Origin: Serilophus lunatus
Taxonomy: Eukaryota; Chordata; Aves; Passeriformes; Eurylaimidae
Assembly (NCBI GenBank): GCA_013399895.1
Contig: VXBA01004877.1
Location: 1,236,675-1,300,674, forward strand
Direction: 5' to 3'
DNA: 64,000 nucleotides
Shown here piece after piece: positions 51,629-63,900 of this stretch. The notes below the pieces were generated by a model that was not told the DNA's origin, searched no databases, and worked only from the letters and a program-made list of their open reading frames with translations. Within the stretch, counting starts at the first letter, position 1. Each line of letters begins with the position of its first letter. Made by a program: the position numbers and the translations under genes.

Positions 51629-51770
51629 ACAGAATCACAGAATATTCTGAGTTGGAAGGGACTCACAGGGATCTTCGAGTCCAACTCTAAAATGAATGGC
51701 CCATACAGGGACTGAACTCACAATGTTGGCATTATTAGCTCCAGGTTCTAACCAGCGGAGGTAATCTCAA
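51629..51770 (-). repeat. tRNA-Ile-derived SINE with CR1 tail (TguSINE1-like)
   Basis: On the minus strand the element starts with a tRNA-Ile-like head (about 51765-51698) containing 'tggttagaacctggagctaa' and 'taatgccaacattgtgag', then 'ttcagtccctgtatgggcca'. This corresponds to the D-arm, anticodon-arm, T-arm and acceptor end of tRNA-Ile. 'agttcagtccc' occupies the B-box position. It then passes into a CR1-type 3' tail that ends 'attctgtgattctg' at about 51643-51630. This head/tail combination is the organisation of TguSINE1, described from passerine birds. It is short, without coding capacity, and in the same orientation as BMPER. Confidence 0.85.
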
Positions 51771-52924
51771 GCAGCACCAAGGAGCTGGGGTCAAAGCATC
51801 TTCCACCTAGGCTGCCAGTTAGTTTGGGAGGCTCATCAGGGAGCCATGGCGGTCTCATAGTTAACTAACCTCAGACCCCAACTCAACTGCTTTTGTGGTG
51901 ATGCCAGATAAATGAGTCTGTCTGCTCACTTCTTGCCTCTGCTGCCCCTCCTTGCCTCAGAAAATGCTATTCTCTTTACATTCAAATAGAATCCAAAAGT
52001 TGAGGGAATTCGAAATAGACTGCTGATGCGGTCCAAAGGCTGCAAAACGCAAGGCGAGGAGGGAACCAGTTATACACAAATATGGAGTGGTTTTGCACCA
52101 TGAACTCCATGAGGGTAATAGCCTACTTACCACTTGGTGGTTTTTATGCCAATCAGAAGTTGCAATAGTAGCAGACAGCCCTGAATGCTAGAGATCAGCA
52201 GGTAGAGCCTCAGAAGCATTTCATTGTTCCATGGTCTGTTTCCATGCTTCATTTTACACAAAAGAACATGGGCAATTTGGAGCCTCAAAAGTGAATGCAT
52301 AGCGTAAGTCAATGCATTGTAAAAAATATTTACAGCCCCAAAGCATAATTACATTCATGTGCTACTACAGTAAATCTTTTTAAAGTCAAAGAAGCTTGAA
52401 ATGCCATTTCCCCCGTCTGTTTCCTGCTAAGCTTGTGCAGCTTGTGTACTTTTTAACTGGTGAAAAATCCTAATTTTTTGTATTTACAGAACACTGGCAA
52501 GGTAAGAAACATAGCATTAAAATCTTACATGTAACAAGAAATGAAGTGAAGCATTGTATTTTCACAGAGTATTGACAATGTGCAGGTGGAGAAAGACACC
52601 AGCATCTTTACATTGCTTCTGCTGAGGATACCATTTTCCTCAGAATTATTTATATAAATGCCCAATAACAGAGGGAAGTTACCACCTCATTTAGTGCAAC
52701 TACGTACTGCTCATTAAACGAAAACAGCCCCAGGCTCAATTCAAACCAGGGGGAGTTGTTAAATTATTTGCATTGATGGTCAGATCTCATATCTCTGTGG
52801 ATTGAAGAAAGAAATGAGGTCAAGTCTTAAGATTGTCCTTTGCAAGTTCAAGGAAATGGGCAGACCAAACTAAGGAACTTCCACCTTTCTCTTTGGGACC
52901 CAGTTATGGAGTCACAGGAATGGT
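51771..52924. other. Intron DNA, nothing recognised
   Basis: Unique sequence between a SINE and a MIR-like relic. No exon-like segment was seen. Confidence 0.5.
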
Positions 52925-53045
52925 GACATTTGGAAAGTGATTTGTCCCACATAACACACAAGTCATGTCTTCAGCAGGGAGAGAATGGCAGAGCTGGCCC
53001 TGACTCCATCTCTCGATCTCCCTACTGCTCTGCCTTGCAAGGTGC
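52925..53045 (-). repeat. MIR-like ancient SINE relic
   Basis: Plus-strand 'gtgatttgtcccacataaca', then 'agaatggcagagctggccct' and 'gactccatctc...actgctctgcc' matches the antisense order of MIR core and tRNA-like head (cf. 'cttgcccaaggtcacacag...agtggcagagc...gggattcgaacc'). Highly diverged. Confidence 0.55.
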
Positions 53046-53775
53046 TTCATTGCTATCAAGCCATGAGAGAGGCAGAGCCTCTCTCTCATTTTCTATTTCT
53101 ACTTCCAGTGTGTTCCTGAGGATGAACAAAATGCACAGATCACATTCTGTGACCACAGTGTGATATGTAAATCATGTTTCTGTGATACACCTGCTTCCTA
53201 GGGCTTCCTCTGATGCTGTCTGAAGTGCTGCAGACATGTGCTAACTGGCCTTTCCAAATCCCAGCCCTCTGAAAGGAGAAGAGTAGTGCACAGTCTGTTA
53301 CGTCTGACTTCCAAAAGCAATGGGGAATATACACAAAGGCAGATGATGCCCATGCTTCATTGCTATTGTGATATTATTTGTCTAGTATTTACTATATTTT
53401 ATGGACATACACTCTCCCAGTTCAAGGTCTTGTCTACAACATTTTAGATTAATCAGGCCTGAGCTGTCCACGTCAAAAATGGGGTCATGAGGGATGACAT
53501 TAAAAACAGAGAGTTCTTCTTAACAACAGAAGCAGCAAGTGTTGTCCTGTATTATAATCTGCAATAAAACAGCAGCCATTTTCCAGCAACTTTGTGAAAA
53601 ATCAGTTAAACTGACTAGACTTCATCAGCCATGATGACAATCCCAGGACATATATCCTTTTTCCTGTTTTCTGTGCAAGAAAGACCAAGAGATGTTCTTC
53701 CATTTGTGAGACAAATAAGAAAATGGCAGCTTAAATCTGAAAAGAACTTAGCTAGGAGCAGCACTTCTTCACTGT

Positions 53776-53795
53776 AATAATTATTTATAATTATT
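53776..53795. repeat. AT-rich perfect hairpin
   Basis: 'aataatta' (53776-53783) and 'taattatt' (53788-53795) are perfect inverted copies separated by 4 bases. Such AT hairpins arise often in introns; no function is implied. Confidence 0.6.
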
Positions 53796-54262
53796 GCTAA
53801 TAATATTGCATTAGCAAACAAAATAGCTGTACTCTTTTATGAGGCAGAAGTTTGGAAGCCCTATGATTCACTGCACTCAGTTGCACAGCAGTCTAGGGTA
53901 GGCTTAAAACACGCTTCTTTATTAATCCTGAATAGACATGCAAACCCGCACATACAATTTTATAGGGTGGCCTCAAGCAAATCATCTCACCTGTAAAGAA
54001 ACAGATGAAAATTGTGCCATTAAAGTCTGACCCATAGCTGATGTAAAGTGAAGAGAGCTGTAGAAATTGCTGTGCCACAGGCTTGTACTGAGAGCGTTCC
54101 CTGGAGCCAGTAGAAGTGGCAATATGCAATCCTAGCTCTCTGCACATCCTGCACTGCAAATGGACAGTCCCTGTAAAGATATCCATTTACAAAGCAACAG
54201 TCCAAATAAATTTCTCCATTTAGATACACACTTCACATTATCAGTCACACTCATGGGCTCAC

Positions 54263-54298
54263 CTCCAGGGAACTTCCGGGGAACTCCAGGGAACTTCC
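54263..54298. repeat. 15-bp direct repeat pair
   Basis: 'ctccagggaacttcc' occurs at 54263-54277 and 54284-54298, 21 bases apart from start to start. The unit contains an inverted GAA/TTC pair (GGAACTTCC). A short local duplication. Confidence 0.8.
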
Positions 54299-55000
54299 AA
54301 CATATTCAGTGAAAATTCCATAAACATGAAGCTAATACCTCTGGCCTCTAGAGCAGCCCTTTTCCCAGAAACCTACACAGGAAAACCCATGGCACTCTAA
54401 AAGATCACATGGCAGAATGGAACCTTTTAATTCTAAATCCACTTTTATTGCTGTTTCCAACCATCATAGGAATCACACAGCATGCGAGTCAGAAAATGCA
54501 GACACTCGAGATCAGTGGCAAAAACCTCTCACTTGTGAGTACGATTGAGATCAAGCACCCAGCTGCTGCCCTCAGCACTGGACTCCCCTCCTACTCCCAA
54601 CTCACAGCACTCTGAAATCTGGTGCTAACCTCATCACTCCAGTTATCAAACTGGAAAAGGTGCAAATCTAAACTCTACAGTGTGCTTCTACTTGTGTTCC
54701 ATAAAACACGCTCCCCAGCAACACTGCCGTAAGCTCAACAGAGAACACTGACATTAGCAAAGCTGTTGGGTTCATCGGAGACCTAAATTCAGCCGAGCAG
54801 ACCGCTTCTACAAGCACATTTCTGCTCTCTGCCCACTAATTTGACAATGAAGACAAAGTGAAAACTGCAGTGTTGAGCCAAAGGGTACGTCGCCAGGAAA
54901 TTTCCAACTGCACCAAGCATGACAGCCAATGGAAACCATGACAAAGTTCAGAAGAAGGTCACTGCTTCAAAATCTCATTCTGAAAAGAAATTTTGTTGGG

Positions 55001-55024
55001 TTTTTTTTTCTTTTTTTTTTTTTT
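55001..55024. repeat. Poly(T) run
   Basis: Nine T, one C and fourteen T in a row; read on the minus strand it is an A-tract of 24 bases. No retroposed sequence could be recognised next to it, so it is listed as simple sequence. Confidence 0.8.
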
Positions 55025-58000
55025 GCAAGCATGCATCAATAAAGCTAGAGTACAAGAGACAAAGTAGGTATAAAAAACAGAAGCAAAATAAATTTTGAAG
55101 TATTTTTGGCCTGGGTAATTCAGGCACATATTCTCAGCTTTTGGTACAATGTGTGCATCTACAAAACAATGCACTGATGAGCAGGGCATGGCAGTGGTTT
55201 AAATGGAAGCCCACATTCTGCACAGCTGATAACCCACTTGCACCATAAGGTCAGTGGAGATGGACAGACTCTACAGCAGCACCTGAAGACCAATTTTCTC
55301 AGATTTTGGAGGCTTTATCTTGCGTACTTAAATATTGAGACCTTGACTGATGTATCCCTGGGCTGGTTTACATGTGACACAAGACAGAGAGGAACCAAGC
55401 CTCATGCCACCCATTCACCCAGCTTCAAACACCAGCTACATCCTTTCAAAAACCTTTTATGTTTACTAAACAAGTTTGAAGTTACAAAGTGAAAGACCAT
55501 GGCCACCTGAAGAAAAGGGATTACTTCCTTGTAATGGGAGTCTGGTCTTCTCCTCTGTCTATGTTACAGCTGAGTATATCACTGCACTGCTTACAGGTTT
55601 TTTATTTAATATCATAGTAACAGAGAAACAGTGACTGCTCTCCACTAGGACTCAGTCACCTTTGTATTAAACGAGGGGAAAAAAACAACCTAAAAAGCTC
55701 TGGGTTTTCTGCCAAAAGCTTTGTGCTTTGCTTTGATTAAGGTCCTCTAGGAGCTCTGCACAAGCTAAGACAACTAATTAAAGGTATTTTATCTTGTGCA
55801 ATTTGGATATAGTCTTAGGTTTTTCGGAAATAAAACAGAAACATAACACTAGTTCAGCTCCAGGTGTTTCATGGCAGCTTTCCATATTTAAAGGCTATAT
55901 GTAAACCCACCTCTTATAGCAATCTGCTATCATTTATGTGACTCCTTAAATCAAGCCAACATAAGAATCATGTGGACTCAAGAGTCAGAAAGCAGGTTCA
56001 GAGACGATCCAAAAAACAAGCTGAGCGAGCTGTCAGTCAAGGTCACTTCTAATCTTACTTGATGTAAATACATAACCTGGTAACTCTCTGCTAAGGAGTT
56101 CTTGCTGGGCTGTTAAAATATTTGCCTATAACCTGTTGTATAGTTCTTAGTAGGGTACACTTTTCAGGAGGCGATGACTTGAAGCTTCTGTAAAATACAG
56201 AGGAAAAAAATTCTACTCAGTGTTTTCAGAAAAAACAACTCACAATGGAAACCCGGGATGAGAGACCAGTTGATCTCTCCCTCATGGCAACCACATGCAC
56301 ACCTCCAATGTGGAGTCCTCTGATAAAAAATTAAAAACTTGTGGGTAGGAAATGACAACGGGCAATTAAAATTATATCAAACTTTCTCATGCCTTTTCTC
56401 TGGTGTTTTCTGCAGCACAAATGTCAGATTCGTTTGTTTACTGTCCACAGATGCAACAATAACCACAATCGCTTCCCGAGGAACATTCAGTACAGAAACA
56501 CTCCAGGTCCAAACTGCCACCAGTGTTTTGCCACAGCATCTACTGGGGACTGCCACTGCTGAGAACACCACTGCATGGTCTTGAAAGCACAATGCATCTT
56601 GTCTAGCTCAGAGAGCCAGGTCCACTCTCGACAGGGGAGGAGAGAACCCATGCAATCTTCTAGAAAGAGACCAGTGAGATATCATGCAACCATGGTTTAC
56701 AGTGCACTCTACGCCACTAAGGGCAAAACTCTTGCTTCTAAATCAGTAATAAACTCAAGAAACTACTCTTGACTTAAAAATATTATCAATGAAAGAAGAA
56801 TCAGATTAGCAAGATTGACCACAGAGATGTTGCCACATATTGAAATACATGACTGCGTCCTTCCACACATGCATAAAAATTCACACGAGGGTTTTCACAG
56901 AACCCCATCAGAGATGAGTCACCGGAGCAGCTGCCTGTTGCTGCAGATAAAATGCTTATCACACCACAGCCAGGCCCCACCAGCATATTCAAGTAAGAAG
57001 GTAAGTGATTTTTTGGGGCTACTTCCATTTCTGTGGCACAACTTAGATCTCAGTCCTTTGTCTGAGCTGTTCATATTATACTTCCCTTTTCTGCGTGACT
57101 ATCAAAGTAGTCAGAATAGCGGGAGGAAGATCTCCTCCTGGGCATCATAAGACCTCAGGATGTGTCAGATAAATGTATCAAAGAGGAGATCATTCCTGAA
57201 TTCTAAAAAAATGGAAATATATCTGACGGCCCCAAGTCAATCTGACACTAGCATCCTTCACCTGGGGCTGTTAGACAAACAGCTCATATTTTACTCAGAG
57301 TGAAAAAATCACATGCATTATGGTTCTCTGACACCCTTTAATCTTAAAACAGCTGCAAGCATCTTTTAGCAGAGAAACCTTCTGCGTGAATGTGACCTTT
57401 AGATAAATCCTTGTGGTGGTATTTTTTGTTACAATCAGGCTAATGATTCACTCTGTGAACAGCCTTGGGAGGGATCTTTTTTCCAGCAGCCCCACAGACC
57501 TGTAAACGTGTTCCTCCATCGCTGTCAAACCTGTTCTGCAAAAGGGGAAAACAAAGGGTGAATGTAAAAAAAAAAGGTATTCTTTCACACTTTCATTTGG
57601 CTTACTGCACAGAAAGACACCAAAAATTTTTAGCGTTGAGACAACTGGCTTCTGGAAAACTCTGCAAGGAGTTATAACTATTCTTTAGAAACATAAGGTA
57701 CCTGAACTTCATGCATTTTCCTAGGACAAGCAAGCTGTCACTGCACTTGCAGAACTCTCCCATTCAAAGCAGACAGTGGACACTACAAGAGAGGAGGACA
57801 AAACCAATACAAGCCCTGAAAACTAACACATGTATGTCTGACAGCTTTCAGAAATATCATTAATCTTAAGATAAAGCTGGTTTTCTTGCAATTGACACTC
57901 ATTATCATTCCACATACAGCTCACAACACAATTCTTTTGCTCAGCCACCAAGAAGTCTGAATTCAGTTTGCCCATGTAATTTGATGGGTCCAAGCTGACC

Positions 58001-60799
58001 AGGAAGGGTGTCAATAACTGCTGGATAAACTATTTCTGTGTATCTAACTATTGAGTGGGCTGTTGGGCTACTTCATGAAATGCCATCCTGACTAGAGTTC
58101 TAAGAGCTGAACTAGGTCCATTCTTGCCAGGGACAAAAGATGAATCAAAGACTTGGTTCACACCAATCTGGAAGACTTTCTCACATCTGAATGGAAATCA
58201 GACTCAGGAATTTTATTAGTACCTTAAGCCTGAAAATGAAGGATGCTGTCAGCCGTAAGACAACATCTGCAAGAGATTAATTTCTGTGTTCAGATCTTTA
58301 GCAATGCACATAATTCAGGCAACAATTAGGAGCAGGCAAAAATACATATGTCGTGCGTGTAGGAATGGTAGTCATATAACACATTGATCTCTGCCTTTCC
58401 TGGCTCAAACTCTCTCTTTTCTGGCACCTGATGTTTTCAAATTTTAAAATTTTTAACACAAAAGCATGGATAGTGGCAACCTGGAATGAGTTCATATGCA
58501 TTTTTGTGCTTCTCAGGAGGGAGCAGTCCACATCATGGAAGTCATCAATTGTTTCAAGAATTTAGAGACAGACAAGGGCTGGATAGATACAGGGATGACA
58601 CTGTGGACTTCAGCAAGCTGTGCTCTCACATCCTGAGCTGGAAACATAACAGCAGGACACCACAAAAAGCTCCTGTTGCTGTTGTTCATATTGCACCCAC
58701 TAAACACTATACCAACTCAACACACAATGCTCCCTCCCTTAGGCTGCCAATCCAACATTTTCATGCGCTCCACATAACCTCAAAAATCGTATGTCTATGG
58801 GACATATCCACAGTTAAAAGGCTCTTTAAAGCAATACTGCAACACTAAGTTTTCTAAAGCATTGTAACAAACATTATAAAAAACTTTGAGTCTTTCAGAA
58901 AGTCAAAGAAACAATTTTCTAACCTTAGAAAAGGTTGCTACTGGGTGCCTGTACCATGCAACCTTCTGTTTTTAGTCATCATCCAGATTTGGCAGGTCTA
59001 ATGGGAAAAATCAGGCTTATTTCCCCCTAAGTCAATATTGGTACTCAAGTCAATAAATCTTAATATTGACCACAACACAGAAACCAGTAAATGTTTAATA
59101 TCTTCTTCTGGGTTTTGATTATAAACACTGAGGAAATTTGTCAACTCCTGACCTCCTAGTCATATGGAAAAGCTTTGAAACATTCTGCACAGACCACTGT
59201 CAATCAGGCCCATCACAGATCTGGAATTAGAACATATTTCACCAACAATTCTCTGAGCATTTCCATGGGATCTTTAACCTTGGCAAGACTTCGAACCCAG
59301 CCTGCATCTGCTGCAAGGACAGTGAATATAATAAACAGCATCTTTTTACGTCACAACACTTATTACTTCCAGTGCCACAGTTAAATTTCCTTTGCCCATA
59401 CAAAATGTTAACTTCCACAGATTGGAAATGTTGAAAAAATACCTGTGGTATTCCATAACTAAAAAGACTTCCTGACTAAGTACTTTATAATTTGGAGAGA
59501 AATACGACAGCTGAAAAGACACTGAAATACAAAGGAGGCAGGTGAAAAAAGTTCTTGGGGCTACAGTGAACAGTTTGCATGCAGCTGATAAAAAGAACCA
59601 TGCAGTGTGAATTCCTGGCCTCAAAAAACAGATGGGAATCTTGGCTAGGGATACAACTGGCTCCCTGTAACACAGGCTATCGCTATGGAATAGATTATGT
59701 CAAGTCAGGCAGCAGTCTAGGCATCTTGGGAAAAAGCACAGGCTCATGAGAGAATACTCTGCTGAAGAAGTTTGCTTCCTCATTGCCTGTCTGCCCCAAT
59801 GTTTTTGTGTGATCTTGCCTAGCTGTGCAGAGCTCACAATTCACAGATGCCCACTCACTGCACTCCTCAGTTGCGGGGGATGGGTGGACACCAGTTTGAA
59901 ACAAATGTATAGATATCACACTAACCAAAGAGACAAACTATCTGGAGATCAGCACAGGTGAGTTAAAGGACGGCTGGAAGACGACCCAAACATCCCCTAC
60001 TAATGGGCTGAAATTTCTGTGCACTGCATTTTGATTTTGTGTTTGTGGATATTTCTGAAATCAAATATTTGCTGCTAATGGTTGCAGTGAGATTTGGGCC
60101 TTCTGTAAAGTGAGGAATTGTGATGCAAATAGTGGGAACTACATGTTTCAGATGCTGACAAAACACAGCCTAATCAACATACAGAATCTGAGATCATGCT
60201 AAGAATCTCAGTGGCAGATAAAATAGCCACTTATTTGAGGGATCTTTTTGTATTCTCCTCTGATTACAGAACAACCTTTAACCTCTTCAAGGGATGTCCT
60301 GCTGATCTTTCTCCATGTCAGCAAGTCATCTTTACCTTTGGAAACAAGGCCAATGCCTCATGACAAGCAGTCCATAAGCCTTTTTGAAAACATTTTCTAC
60401 CACAACAGCAAATCATGAAATTATTGAAAATTTGTATCACCCTTTGAAGACATCAAGGACATCAATGATCTATGCCATTATCTTGCCATACTTCAGGCAA
60501 TATGAAAATTCTTTTCATGAACAATGGGCTGAAGAATTAATACAACAGAGAAAAGCCATGCAGAAAGACTGATAAGCAAAACAACAAAAATGGTTATTTT
60601 TAGGTTCTTATTTGCCAAAGACACATTGCTGCTTGAAATATTGAGGCTGTCACATAACTGGGCTTTAAAAGAGCAGAGATTTCATACTCTTTTAAAAATA
60701 TTAGCAATGCTTTTTTTCTGAAGTTTGAGAATTCATGCTTTGACAAGAACAAGATAATTTACTTCTTGTGCATATGAAACCTGTTAAATCCCATCAGAA

Positions 60800-60960
60800 A
60801 GACTTGAGCTTGAGGCCAGGAACCGGACATTTTCACATTTTAATCTCAACTCTGCTCTTGGCTTCCTGCAAAGCAAAGAAGTCTTTCTTCATTTCAACAA
60901 CTTTAAACTAGGGTACAGTGAGAATTAAATGTTTACACTGCAATTTGAAAACGTAAAGTG
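60800..60960 (+). repeat. MIR-like ancient SINE relic
   Basis: Plus-strand 'attttaatctcaactctgct' near 60836, then '...cttcatttcaacaac', 'gtgagaattaaatg' (60918-60931) and 'aaagtgctaagaaggagc' (60955-60972) follows the sense order of MIR (cf. 'aatcccggctctgcc...cctcagtttcc...gtgaggattaaatg...aaagcgcttagaacagt'). This is the fullest MIR-like copy in the window, spanning head to tail. Confidence 0.6.
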
Positions 60961-63900
60961 CTAAGAAGGAGCACTTAGGAAATGAACTTTGTAAACTTTT
61001 TCCTTGCTGCCATGGTATCCACCATCCTCAACAGCCTCTTACTTTATGTACTCATAGACTGCATAACCTTAAGCACTCATTCTCTGTAAACTACATACCT
61101 CACTTGAAAGCTGATTTACAAAAATCAGCTGTCTGAATACCTTAACACTTACAAAAGCTTCCTCTGAACTGATCATAAGAGAAATGACTTGTTATTAATT
61201 TTCATATGCTGGATTTATTTTAGCTTTTATGTTTCAGGAATATTATGTAAACAGAATGTTGGTTGTAGGAGTACTCGGGAATGCAAGAAAACATATGAGT
61301 CCGATGCCCTTCAGTATTCCTAGTGCATTCCCCAACAAATGAGACTTAAATGCTCTCATCCTTAGCATATCAATGTGAAGAGGTGAAATCACAGCACCTA
61401 CTCTCACATACGCAGAGACTTCCATTTGGGTGAAAATATAACCCTACTGCTCCCTGTGGGTGAGGAAGGTATGCTTTTGTAGTGTATTTTGGACCCAGTG
61501 GCATTTCTGTTCTACCCGTGCTCCAGGATGACATTGACAATATTTATGTATCTGTGCCTGCTCTGATGAATCCACCACAGACAGAACTGATTACAGGAGC
61601 AGAGCCACACGCCTGTGTTTCTAATTGGCATCTCAACATTTTAAAGGGTGGGTGAACCTGACACAGGTACCTACGCACCCAGACTCTGCCATGTACTCTA
61701 CACAAGACTAGGATTGTAATGGTAAATACTTAAGATTGACAAATACATACTACTGTATAAGCATAAGTATCTGTGCCAACAATTCTTGTTCTACTTCCCA
61801 CTGAGTCTGCTCTTTGCTCTGGTGTTGCAATGCCCGAGGGCACAATAATCCTCAGGTGCCAAGACTTGCCACAGGCGGTCATGAGCTTTTGTTGTCATGC
61901 CCCAAGCCTTTGCCAGCACTTATCCTGCCACATGTGATTGTGTAGGACACATGTGCTCACAGTTAATCAAGAGCTGCATCTGTCTCTCATCACGCTGCTG
62001 GTGCCTGGTGCTTGATCTGCTCTTGCTCTCAGTACTCCACTGCCCAGGGTGTGAACATTTTGCAGGTTGAATGGCAGCAAGAAAGGCCCCCCTCCCCAAA
62101 TGATTTGTGCTGTGTTTGTTTGAAAAGACTGTGTAAATCACCAGTAAGTGAAGTAACGTGTGTGCTGTGAAGAAAAACGAGTCTTGAATAATTAAAAGTT
62201 AATTGCTTTACACACTAGCAGTTGGCACACTTGAGAGAGCAAGTGTGGAGAACAGGGCCTTACCATGCCTATCGAGACAGCAAGTCCTTATGGGGACGGA
62301 TTGGAAAGAAGCAGATTTGCCTATACCCCAGATGCTACTTTATACCTTAGACAGCTACTTAAAAGCTGACATAATGCAAAGGTTCACAGAGATCTCCAAG
62401 ACTGGGGGCACCCCAGATTTTTTGGATGCCCTGTGAAATTTATTAGAAAAAAAAAAACAGCAAAACTGATGGAAAAACCTACAGTTATTAAAAACATCAA
62501 CAAGAAAGCTTTCAGTTAAATCTAACCCGTATAAAGTTTCCAGAATGGACTCCTCATATGCAACAAGTAAGCTCTCAGAATCACAGAGAGAGTAAGCTTG
62601 ATAAGCTGCTTGAAGCTGTCAAAACCTTCCTAAGGCAAACTTTCTACAGAAATTTTTTTTTTGTGCTGGTCACAGCTCACGTCCTGCTTTGTCTGGTTAT
62701 CCTGCCAGAAGCATAAATGAACTCATAAGAATAACAGGAGGATTAGGTTAAGCTTATTTTTAAAACATTTCCCACAAATTCATCTCATTTGCCTGCTTAT
62801 AAACAACCTTGTTCATCTTTGCTGTGTGTCTAATTAGGCAGGATATATTGCAGGTGGCTTAAAATAGGAGCTGAAATATAGTAGCTTTGCAGTTATGCAT
62901 GTTAAGGGAAAGGTAATTAAAATTTCATGCTCTGAGATGTAAACTGAGCATTTCAGGGGCCTGAAAGGGATTTCTCCCCCTGTCCCCCATGGTACAGTTG
63001 GCCAGCTACAGTATGGGTGGGTTTCCTCTTCCTTCCAACATTTACAAACCTCTGCCAAAGGAAGAATATGAGATCTGATGGGTTGGTTTCTTGAATTATT
63101 TATTTACAGAAGTAGACATATTACCATCAGCTAAGTATCTCTGGATTTTATTTAAAATCAATACTGTAATAAAGCTTAAAACATAGAAAGCTAAAGTTAA
63201 ATTAAAACAAACTAGCAAAGAAAGCCCTGCTGAGAACCTTTCTTAGAGGTTAATGAAAATGAGACCAAAAAGAGGTCTTGGATTTTGTAGCTGTAGTATT
63301 TAAAAATCTGAAGTACCTGACAGAGACACAGGGTGATTTCCTACGATGACGTTGACAACTTTTCCAAATAGCATCTCCCCAAATAAGGGATTTATTTTTG
63401 CAGCTAAAAAGAATACTTCAGTGTAGCAAGTATTTTTATTTTGAGAACAGATCAAGTCACACCAAATGGCAGGTGGCATTTTTTAAAATATTTCCACAAG
63501 GGAGTATATCTGCTTTTCTACCAATTCTTCTCCACATCAGCTTTGCTCTTTTCAAAAATCATGCATTATATCATAATATTGAAATATCAGTCGTGCTTTC
63601 CTGAATGAGAAAGGGCCCTTTCAAAAACTATTCATTAATGTACATAAAAGGGATGTGACTGTATTTTGCCATGGTAGTCCTAGGGTATGTTCATGCTTAC
63701 TGCGAAATAGTGGCATTTTAATATTGTAGATTTAATATTTACAATGGGGAACTGCATATTAAAGAAGTTTTACCTAGGGCATGTTTAAAAGCCTATCAAA
63801 CAGGCTTTGAAAAATGTGAGGGACAGCAGATCTAGTAACATTGCAGGCTTTTTGAAAAAACTGCTTACAGCCAAGAACAAAGAATTACAAGTGAACTCAA

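Larger units (their letters stand above)
53046..60799. other. Intron DNA, no exon recognised
   Basis: Mostly unique sequence. A plus-strand donor-like AAG/GTAAGT lies at 57000/57001, and a segment around 56416-56562 is open in more than one frame, but neither can be tied to a gene. Short repeats in this block are listed separately. Confidence 0.5.

Noticed and set aside
51698..51765. Functional tRNA-Ile gene
   Set aside because: The acceptor stem is not closed, the A-box region is altered and the sequence continues into a CR1 tail, so it is a SINE head.
56377..56592. Minus-strand frame considered as a missing BMPER exon
   Set aside because: Right strand, but no VWC or vWD cysteine pattern in any minus-strand frame and no match to the recalled BMPER sequence.
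57502..57540. Possible 36-nt minus-strand micro-exon between a good acceptor and a GT
   Set aside because: The predicted 12 residues match no part of BMPER and the donor (gtctgt) is poor.
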